From Acidimicrobiaceae bacterium (GTDB taxonomy: Bacteria > Actinomycetota > Acidimicrobiia > Acidimicrobiales > UBA8190), in the NCBI GenBank assembly GCA_003131945.1, contig PKWD01000348.1, positions 5,738-11,145 of the forward strand: 5,408 bases of DNA, read 5' to 3'. Shown here piece after piece: positions 1 through 4,368 of this stretch (position 1 is the stretch's first letter; each line of letters opens with the position of its first letter). Below the pieces are notes generated by a model. It worked only from the letters and a program-made list of their open reading frames with translations. It searched no databases and had not been told where the DNA came from. The translations under genes were made by a program, and so were the position numbers.

Positions 1-722
1 AGCCCGCCATCCACCTGCGCGGGCACGCCACTCTCGGCCCCGACGAGTTCGTCCTCGACACGCTCATCGAAGCCGGACGCCGGGCCTCCGCCGTCACCGG
101 CGTCGGGGTGGGCTGGCTCATTTCCACCGATCGCACCCTGCCCCCCGAGCGGGCGATCGAGCAGGCCACGGTGGCCGCCCGCTACGCCGGGAAGGGCGTG
201 GTGTCCATGGGCTTGGCCAACGACGAGGCCGCCGGGGCGCCGGAACCCTTCGGCGCCGCCTTCGACATCGCCCGGGCGGCCGGCATCATCAGTGCCCCCC
301 ACGCCGGCGAGCACGGTGGTCCCGATTCTGTCCGGGGCGCACTCGACGCTCTCGGGGCCGATCGCGTCCAGCACGGAGTCCGGGCCGCCGAAGACGCCGC
401 TCTGCTCGATCGGTTGGCCGACGACCAGGTCTGCCTCGACGTCTGCCCGACGTCCAATGTCTCCCTGGCCGTCGTGGATGGCTTCCATGCCCATCCCCTC
501 CCGTACCTCCTCGACGCCGGCGTGCCCTGCAGCATCAACGCCGACGACCCGCTTCTCTTCGGCGTCGGTCTGCTCGACGAGTACGTGCTGTGTCGGGAAC
601 GTCTCGGTCTCGACGACACCGCGCTGGCGTCGTGCGCACGCGCCTCCATCGACCACAGCGGCGCGCCCGACGACGTGAAGATCAGTGCCCGTCGGGCCAT
701 CAACGACTGGCTACAGCCTTAA
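1..722 (+). CDS. adenosine deaminase family protein, 3' part (5' end outside window)
   Basis: Probable zinc-dependent purine deaminase of the adenosine/adenine deaminase family, a cytosolic TIM-barrel enzyme that hydrolyses the 6-amino group of an adenine-type substrate. The reading frame is open from base 3 to the TAA at 720-722, giving 239 visible residues. Family members are usually about 330-350 residues, so roughly the first 100, including the N-terminal HxH zinc ligands, are missing because the window starts inside the gene. Visible motifs in order: HAGEHGG (300-320, zinc ligand His and catalytic Glu), RVQHG (363-377, catalytic His), DVCPTSN (substrate-pocket CPxSN motif, about 441-461) and SINADDP (531-551, zinc-ligand Asp pair). 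The GTG at 108 is internal, because homologous-looking sequence continues upstream of it. The substrate (adenosine, adenine or aminodeoxyfutalosine) is unresolved, as the DDP loop has Ala where classic adenosine deaminases have Thr. Family assignment is confident; exact activity is not. Confidence 0.9.
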   Translation, partial: PAIHLRGHATLGPDEFVLDTLIEAGRRASAVTGVGVGWLISTDRTLPPERAIEQATVAARYAGKGVVSMGLANDEAAGAPEPFGAAFDIARAAGIISAPHAGEHGGPDSVRGALDALGADRVQHGVRAAEDAALLDRLADDQVCLDVCPTSNVSLAVVDGFHAHPLPYLLDAGVPCSINADDPLLFGVGLLDEYVLCRERLGLDDTALASCARASIDHSGAPDDVKISARRAINDWLQP

Positions 723-735
723 GTCGGGGCCCACG

Positions 736-749
736 GATCGGTCCCGATC
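736..749. repeat. short inverted repeat just after the deaminase stop
   Basis: GATCGG (736-741) and CCGATC (744-749) are perfect inverted arms with a 2-base gap, beginning 14 bases after the deaminase stop codon. As RNA this would give only a 5-bp stem with a 4-base loop, and no T-run follows. It could be a weak 3'-end stem or chance. Confidence 0.25.
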
Positions 750-769
750 GGCCGAATCGCACCGGGAAT

Positions 770-797
770 GGAACGAGTGTCACGCACCGTGGTCGTT
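770..797 (+). promoter_or_regulatory. possible ECF-sigma-type promoter
   Basis: GGAAC at 770-774 is followed after 19 bases by CGTT at 794-797. This resembles the GGAAC / SGTT spacing known for stress-type ECF sigma factors of actinobacteria. The CGTT is the left end of the 16-bp palindrome at 794-809, so a repressor bound there would cover the promoter. Transcription would start near 804, leaving about 120 bases of leader before the small gene at 923. Such short motifs occur by chance, so this is tentative. Confidence 0.2.
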
Positions 798-822
798 CGT
801 CGACGAACGCACGAGCACGGTG
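785..822. promoter_or_regulatory. nested inverted repeat (candidate operator or hairpin)
   Basis: The core is a perfect 16-bp palindrome, CGTTCGTCGACGAACG, at 794-809. It is flanked by a second perfect inverted pair, CACCGTG (785-791) and CACGGTG (816-822), with spacers of 2 and 6 bases. In DNA this looks like a dimeric-repressor operator, for example of the TetR type. In RNA it could fold as an interrupted hairpin with a TCGA loop, but no T-run follows, so a classical intrinsic terminator is unlikely. It lies 62 bases after the deaminase gene and 100 bases before the small gene. Confidence 0.45.
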
Positions 823-846
823 GGTGCCGTTGCTTCAGGCTTATGC

Positions 847-858
847 CGGACCGGTCCG
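847..858. repeat. 12-bp palindrome CGGACCGGTCCG
   Basis: This is a perfect 12-bp palindrome in the leader of the small gene. Its left half belongs to a 10-bp direct repeat, TGCCGGACCG, at 844-853 and again at 890-899, 46 bases later and just before the ribosome binding site of the small gene. It could be an additional regulator site. In GC-rich DNA, chance is a real alternative. Confidence 0.3.
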
Positions 859-906
859 TACCTCTGTTCATGCCTCACGAACGTCGCCCTGCCGGACCGA
901 GAACCT

Positions 907-913
907 GAAAGGA
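907..913 (+). promoter_or_regulatory. ribosome binding site of the 57-aa gene
   Basis: GAAAGGA at 907-913 lies 9 bases before the ATG at 923. This is a standard Shine-Dalgarno sequence and distance, and it is the main reason to accept the small reading frame that follows. Confidence 0.6.
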
Positions 914-922
914 TAGGGCGCG

Positions 923-1096
923 ATGAGCGACTCTCTCTCCCGACAGGTCGCCGAAGCCTTTGCCACCGTCTCTGAGCACGACATCAACGAACTGCGCGCT
1001 CTCGACGACTTCGAGGTGAGCAGGATCGAAGCCCGTCGACGCTACGAGGAGATCGTGGATCTTCCGACGGCACCGGGTTCTCTGCCCGCCGCCTGA
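923..1096 (+). CDS. small hypothetical protein, 57 aa
   Basis: No family is recognised. The frame runs ATG (923) to TGA (1094-1096) and begins MSDSLSRQVAEAF. Support for it being real: a well-spaced Shine-Dalgarno site, about 41 of 56 codons after the start ending in G or C, and a coherent composition. The protein is acidic (12 Asp/Glu against 6 Arg, no Lys, no Cys), with no signal peptide or membrane segment, so it should be cytosolic. Residues about 4-46 look helical, with a charged stretch (EARRRYEEIVD, residues 36-46), followed by a Pro/Ala-rich tail (PTAPGSLPAA). It may be a small helical adaptor or regulator, but nothing shows a function. It stands alone after 200 bases of palindrome-rich leader and ends 46 bases from the convergent citrate-synthase-like gene. 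The opposing - strand frame across this region has no comparable start signal. Confidence 0.6.
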   Translation: MSDSLSRQVAEAFATVSEHDINELRALDDFEVSRIEARRRYEEIVDLPTAPGSLPAA

Positions 1097-1142
1097 CGTC
1101 ACCCACAGGCGAACGCGCGTGATCGGCTGAGTCCCCCACGCA

Positions 1143-2000
1143 TCAAAGATCGGGCGGCGTCGTCGCCACGCTGTCACCGGCCCGGTGCTCCACTTCCTGC
1201 CATAGCCGGATACCAATGGGGTGCTCGACCTCTTCCGCCAGATGGGCGACCAGTCCGGCCGTGCGGGCGATGAGGACGAATCCCCGCACACTGGTCGGCG
1301 GTATGGCCATATCGGCCAGTGCCGCCCCGGCCGCCCCGGCCCCATTGATGGGCAGACGTTTGCCGCTCGACTCCGTCTGCACGTCGCGCACTACTTCGAG
1401 CAGGCGCATGTGGGAGCCGAGCGAACCTTCTTCGTTCGCCAGTTCGTACAGGCGCACTGTGCGCGGATCCTCGCGGCGGTGCACCGGGTGTCCGAGACCG
1501 GGAACCCGTCTGCCGGCCTCCAGACATCCCTGCACGGCTTCGACCGCCATGCGCCGCAGGGCTCCGTTCTCGATGTCATCGCTTCGGTCGTCGGTGCCGT
1601 CACCGTCGCCATCACCGACGCCGGCGGACTGGGCGCCAGCCCTCAGCGCGTCGGACAGGAATTGAGCGGTGTCGCCCGCCGGTCCGAGAAAGACGCTGCC
1701 GGCACCGAGCAGTCCGGCGGCCACGGCGCCCTGCACCGCTTCGGGGGCGCCCGTGAAGGTCAGTCGCGCCGCCAGCGCGCTCGGCGTCAGGCCGTGATCG
1801 GCCAGGGAAACGAGAACGGCGTCGAGCAACCGTCGTTGGCCGGCCGTCGGCTCGCGGTGGGTGATCAGGAGGTAGGCGAGCTCCGTGAGGGTGAGCCGTC
1901 CCATGATGTCGGCGGCCAGATCGCGCCCGCCCACTGTGATCCGGTCCGGAGTCGACGATCCGATCCATGTGGACAGCCACGCGTCGTCGTTCGCCGTCAT
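1143..2000 (-). CDS. citryl-CoA lyase / citrate synthase-like protein (short form), 285 aa
   Basis: Short protein of the citrate synthase superfamily, of the kind annotated as citryl-CoA lyase and related to the C-terminal domain of ATP-citrate lyase. The expected chemistry is cleavage or formation of a C-C bond between a CoA thioester and an oxo-acid, in the cytosol. Visible signatures: ADHGLTPSALAAR (residues 67-79, His69 matching the first catalytic His), a glycine-rich helix region (about 90-110), GLGHPVH (168-174, His171 matching the second catalytic His), and the C-terminal IARTAGLVAHLAEE (244-257). In ATP-citrate lyase the third catalytic residue is the Asp of an NVDG motif; here the aligned segment reads INGAGAAGAAL (218-228), placing Ala221 there. 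Residues 127-142 form an acidic Gly/Asp-rich insert. The ATG at 2000 overlaps the ligase stop as ATGA and has GGGAG (2012-2008) 7 bases upstream, so translation is probably coupled to the ligase. Family is confident; activity is uncertain. Confidence 0.85.
   Translation of the reverse strand: MTANDDAWLSTWIGSSTPDRITVGGRDLAADIMGRLTLTELAYLLITHREPTAGQRRLLDAVLVSLADHGLTPSALAARLTFTGAPEAVQGAVAAGLLGAGSVFLGPAGDTAQFLSDALRAGAQSAGVGDGDGDGTDDRSDDIENGALRRMAVEAVQGCLEAGRRVPGLGHPVHRREDPRTVRLYELANEEGSLGSHMRLLEVVRDVQTESSGKRLPINGAGAAGAALADMAIPPTSVRGFVLIARTAGLVAHLAEEVEHPIGIRLWQEVEHRAGDSVATTPPDL
1575..1622 (-). other. acidic low-complexity insert in the citrate-synthase-like protein
   Basis: Residues 127-142 read GVGDGDGDGTDDRSDD, encoded by near-repeats of GGTGAY/GGCGAC. 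The segment sits between the first conserved half and the GLGHPVH motif, where a surface loop is expected. It probably arose by slippage expansion and is likely disordered. Confidence 0.5.
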
Positions 2001-3574
2001 CGCTGTTCTCCCGTCGTGCTGCTCGACCCCGCCCGTCCGGGTGTGGCGCTCCCAGTGTTCTCCATGTCGAGGTTCTCCATGTCGAGCTCCCCGGCGGTCC
2101 GTTCCTGGGGAAGCTGGTGGGTGGCCAGCCGACCGGTCGGGGTGTGGGGAAGCTCGTCGACCACCTCCAGGTAGCGGGGCACCTTGAAGCGGGCCAGCCG
2201 GGAGAGAGCGAAGCCGTGCAGATCGGCCGGCGCGATGGTCCGGCCCGGCGCCGCCACCACGAAAGCCTTGATGTCTTCTTCCGACAGCTCCGACGGCACC
2301 CCGATGACGGCCGCCTCGGCCACGTCGTCGTGGGACTGGAGGACCTCCTCGACCTCGAGCGGGGACAGGTTCTCGCCCCGGCGTCTGATGACCTGCTTTC
2401 GCCGCCCGACGAAGGTGTAGGTGTCGTCGTCGTTGACGCACACCAGGTCCCCGGTCCGCATCCAGCCGTCGACGAGCACCGCTGCGGTCTCGTCGGGCAT
2501 CTCGTAGTAGCCCTTCATGACCGCCGGATTGCGCAGCTCGAGCTCGCCCACCTCGCCGGGGCCCACCTCTCGGCCCTCGTCCATGACCCGGGCGTCGTTC
2601 ACATGACCGAGCTCCGGATGCTGGCGGACCGAACCGAGGGTGCCGAAGGGGCGGCTGCCCCGGCGCCAGATGAGTCCGTAGGGGGTCTCCGACAGTCCGT
2701 AACCGCAGACGAGCTCCAGTGCGAACCGCTCCTCGATCTCCATATGGCGTCGCCGGGCCGGTGACGGTCCCGTGTAACAGATCCGCAACGGATTGTCGGC
2801 GTCGTCCGGGCTCTGCGGTTGGCGCATGAGCATCTCCAGCATGGCCCCGATGGCGTTGAACTCGGTGGCATCGAAGCGCCGGGCCGCCTCGATGAACCCG
2901 CTGGCCGAGAAGCTCTCGAGCAGGACCAGGCTGGCGCCCGTGGCCATCGATCCGAGGACCGAGTACACCGGGGCATTGATGTGGAAGAGCGGCAACGACG
3001 TCATGAGCCGGTCGTCGGGGGTGAGCCCCATCCACGAGGGGAACCCCTCCCCGGCCATGACGTAAGCCCGATGTGTCTGCATGACCAGCTTGGACCGGCC
3101 TGTGGTCCCCGATGTCGGGATCATCACGGCCACGTCGTCGGGATCGCTGGCCGCCGGCCCCCGGCCGTCGGCGGCCGTCTCGAAGAGCCCGCTCACCTCC
3201 ACCCGGGCGACTCCGTCCCCGCCGACACCGCCGACGGCCATCAGCTCGGCGTCGGAGACGATCAGGCGCGGTGTCACCTGGCCGACGAGCCCGGCCAGCT
3301 CGTCGTCGGTTCCCGCCGGATTGACTGCCACCCAGATGGCGCCCACTTCCATCAGGGCCAGCCATGTCCACAGGTAGTCGGGGGTGTTGCGGGCGGTCAC
3401 GAGAACCCGGTCCCCCGGTCCGACCCCCGCCGCCCGGAACCAGCTGGCGGCCCTCTCCACCCGTTCGAGGGCCTGTGCATAGGTGAAGCGGCCGCCGTCG
3501 GAGGCGAGCAGCCACGTCTTGTCCGGGACCTGCTCCACCGTCCGCCGCAGGAACTCCGGGATGGTTCTCTTCAC
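1997..3574 (-). CDS. AMP-forming acyl-CoA ligase, CaiC-like, 525 aa
   Basis: Class I adenylate-forming enzyme (ANL superfamily), expected to activate a carboxylic acid with ATP and load it onto CoA in the cytosol. Motifs in order: P-loop TSGTTGRSK (residues 154-162), GYGLSET (291-297, adenine-binding YGxxE), MRTGD (372-376, ribose-binding Asp376), and the hinge region GRRKQVIRRRGEN (390-402, Gln where Asp is more usual). The C-terminal A10 region is TPTGRLATHQL (478-488): Arg482 occupies the usual catalytic-lysine position and Thr485 the alternative one. Overall style resembles crotonobetaine/carnitine-CoA ligase-type enzymes, but the substrate cannot be told. Length is normal except for a low-complexity tail of about 35 residues (491-525) with an LDMEN duplication. 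The start is GTG at 3574 with GAGGAG (3586-3581) 6 bases upstream. It is the first gene of a two-gene operon; its TGA overlaps the ATG of the citrate-synthase-like gene. Confidence 0.92.
   Translation of the reverse strand: MKRTIPEFLRRTVEQVPDKTWLLASDGGRFTYAQALERVERAASWFRAAGVGPGDRVLVTARNTPDYLWTWLALMEVGAIWVAVNPAGTDDELAGLVGQVTPRLIVSDAELMAVGGVGGDGVARVEVSGLFETAADGRGPAASDPDDVAVMIPTSGTTGRSKLVMQTHRAYVMAGEGFPSWMGLTPDDRLMTSLPLFHINAPVYSVLGSMATGASLVLLESFSASGFIEAARRFDATEFNAIGAMLEMLMRQPQSPDDADNPLRICYTGPSPARRRHMEIEERFALELVCGYGLSETPYGLIWRRGSRPFGTLGSVRQHPELGHVNDARVMDEGREVGPGEVGELELRNPAVMKGYYEMPDETAAVLVDGWMRTGDLVCVNDDDTYTFVGRRKQVIRRRGENLSPLEVEEVLQSHDDVAEAAVIGVPSELSEEDIKAFVVAAPGRTIAPADLHGFALSRLARFKVPRYLEVVDELPHTPTGRLATHQLPQERTAGELDMENLDMENTGSATPGRAGSSSTTGEQR
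2008..2012 (-). promoter_or_regulatory. ribosome binding site of the citrate-synthase-like gene
   Basis: GGGAG on the - strand, 7 bases before the ATG at 2000 and inside the last codons of the ligase gene. Together with the ATGA overlap (2000-1997) it decides the start and suggests coupled translation with a fixed product ratio. Confidence 0.6.
2057..2086. repeat. perfect 15-bp tandem repeat, two copies
   Basis: GTTCTCCATGTCGAG occurs at 2057-2071 and again at 2072-2086 with no mismatch or gap. On the coding strand it adds a second in-frame LDMEN to the ligase tail (residues 497-501 and 502-506). The exact identity suggests a recent slippage duplication, tolerated because the tail lies beyond the catalytic domain. 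Confidence 0.9.
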
Positions 3575-3578
3575 CGTC

Positions 3579-3603
3579 TACTCCTCGGGGTGTACTCCTC
3601 GGG
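3579..3603 (-). promoter_or_regulatory. duplicated ribosome binding site of the ligase gene
   Basis: The 11-base unit TACTCCTCGGG occurs at 3579-3589 and 3593-3603, with a period of 14. On the - strand this gives two GAGGAG Shine-Dalgarno cores (3586-3581 and 3600-3595), 6 and 20 bases before the GTG at 3574. The nearer one has functional spacing. The farther one may be a duplication remnant or a standby ribosome site. Confidence 0.55.
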
Positions 3604-3739
3604 CATTCCCCGGGGGCGCCAGGTCAGCCGTGCTGGGGCTGACGTTACCGGTGGGTGGGGATCTCTTCGTGCGCCTCACCACCACCGTTCGGCCGGTCCC
3701 CGTGGCGCCGGCCGGGAACTATCGTGGTGGGGGCATTCC
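3601..3739. repeat. 9-bp direct repeat flanking the divergent promoter region
   Basis: GGGCATTCC is found at 3601-3609 and 3731-3739, 26 and 31 bases from the ligase and VOC start codons respectively. Both copies have the same orientation. They may be paired regulator sites, but a 9-base match in GC-rich DNA over about 200 bases is not far from chance. Confidence 0.25.
3623..3643. promoter_or_regulatory. candidate operator between divergent genes
   Basis: GTCAGCC (3623-3629) and GGCTGAC (3637-3643) are perfect 7-bp inverted arms separated by 7 bases, making a 21-bp dyad. It sits 48 bases upstream of the ligase GTG and 127 bases upstream of the VOC ATG, within the 196-base divergent region, where an operator controlling one or both promoters would be expected. 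No regulator gene is present in the window. Clear -35/-10 boxes could not be identified for either gene. Confidence 0.4.
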
Positions 3740-3759
3740 AGGCCCACCCGGGGTCGGAG

Positions 3760-3765
3760 AGGAGG
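3760..3765 (+). promoter_or_regulatory. ribosome binding site of the VOC gene
   Basis: AGGAGG at 3760-3765, within a purine-rich run, lies 5 bases before the ATG at 3771. It fixes the start of the VOC gene and argues against the long in-frame upstream extension that would run back into the ligase gene. Confidence 0.75.
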
Positions 3766-3770
3766 GGTCC

Positions 3771-4346
3771 ATGAGCGATCCCCAGGACGCCCACGACACC
3801 CAAGAGGGTCCCCGCTGGAGGGGCATCAACCACCTGGCGCTGATCACGGCCGACATGGACGCCACCGTGCGCTTCTATCACGGCGTGCTCGGTGCCCGGC
3901 TCGTGGCCACCATCGGGACCCCGCAGTTCCGCCACTACTTCTTCGAGTTCGGGCCCGAGAACACGGTCGCCTTCTTCGAGTACTCGGGCATCGCCCTCGA
4001 CAGTTTCGCCAAGCCGGCCGGAGTCCCCGATCCCCGGGCCGTCCAGTTCGACCACCTGTCGTTCAACCTGCCCGACGAGAACGCCCTCATGGCCCTGCGC
4101 GACCGTCTCAAGTCGGCCGGGTGCGAGATCACCGACGTGGTCGACCACGGCTTCATCCGGTCGGTCTATTTCACCGACCCGAACGGCATCGCCCTCGAGG
4201 CCTCGTGCTGGACACTCGACGCCACCGGTCGTCCCGCCGACTACGGCGACGAGCGTCTGTTCGCCGATCCCGATCCCGTTCCCGCCGTCCGCGAGTTACG
4301 TGACACCGGGACGGTCGCATCGACCCCGCACACCCGTCTCGTCTGA
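3771..4346 (+). CDS. VOC-superfamily (glyoxalase / extradiol dioxygenase fold) protein, 191 aa
   Basis: Small cytosolic protein of the vicinal oxygen chelate superfamily with two beta-alpha-beta-beta-beta modules. Module one starts at GINHLALITADMDATVRFY (residues 18-36), module two at QFDHLSFNLPD (92-102). Four candidate metal ligands fit the glyoxalase I pattern: His21, Glu70 (AFFEY), His95 and Glu143 (IALEASCW). The 48-residue gap between His95 and Glu143 equals that of E. coli GloA. This points to a metal-dependent lyase, isomerase, epimerase or dioxygenase; the substrate is unknown. The C-terminal stretch FTDPNGIALEA (134-144) is typical of the family. The first 15 or so residues and the last 35 (Asp/Pro-rich) are probably flexible. 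It is transcribed divergently from the ligase operon and converges on the P450 with only 22 bases between stop codons. The ATG at 3771 is chosen for its strong AGGAGG. Confidence 0.88.
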   Translation: MSDPQDAHDTQEGPRWRGINHLALITADMDATVRFYHGVLGARLVATIGTPQFRHYFFEFGPENTVAFFEYSGIALDSFAKPAGVPDPRAVQFDHLSFNLPDENALMALRDRLKSAGCEITDVVDHGFIRSVYFTDPNGIALEASCWTLDATGRPADYGDERLFADPDPVPAVRELRDTGTVASTPHTRLV

Positions 4347-4368
4347 CCAACGGGTCCGTCGACGGGCG

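Noticed and set aside
794..809. LexA (SOS) box reading of the GTTCGTCGACGAAC palindrome
   Set aside because: The actinobacterial LexA box has GAAC on the left and GTTC on the right around a short spacer. Here the order is reversed.
875..1345. - strand frame of 156 codons covering the small gene region
   Set aside because: It overlaps the conserved C-terminus of the lyase-like gene in another frame. The + strand small gene has the better start signal here.
1221..2174. 317-codon + strand frame opposite the lyase-like gene
   Set aside because: It lies antisense to conserved citrate-synthase-family sequence and shows no domain of its own.
1143..3515. A single 790-codon - strand frame spanning the lyase-like gene and most of the ligase region
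   Set aside because: Only the last 285 codons look like a protein. The upstream 505 codons are an Arg/Gly-rich shadow of the ligase gene in another frame.
3715..3720. GGAACT upstream of the VOC gene as an ECF -35 element
   Set aside because: No GTT or CGTC-type -10 element is found at 16-19 bases downstream.
3483..3770. 96-codon N-terminal extension of the VOC gene
   Set aside because: It would start inside the ligase gene and translate the promoter region. The AGGAGG before 3771 and the family's normal length favour the shorter form.
2819..4303. Long + strand open frame of 494 codons across the ligase, promoter region and VOC gene
   Set aside because: It crosses two recognised genes in the wrong frame, has no recognisable domain and an Arg/His/Pro-rich composition typical of high-GC shadow frames.
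4356..4365. CCGTCGACGG as an intrinsic terminator between VOC and P450
   Set aside because: The palindrome has no loop and no T-run on either strand.
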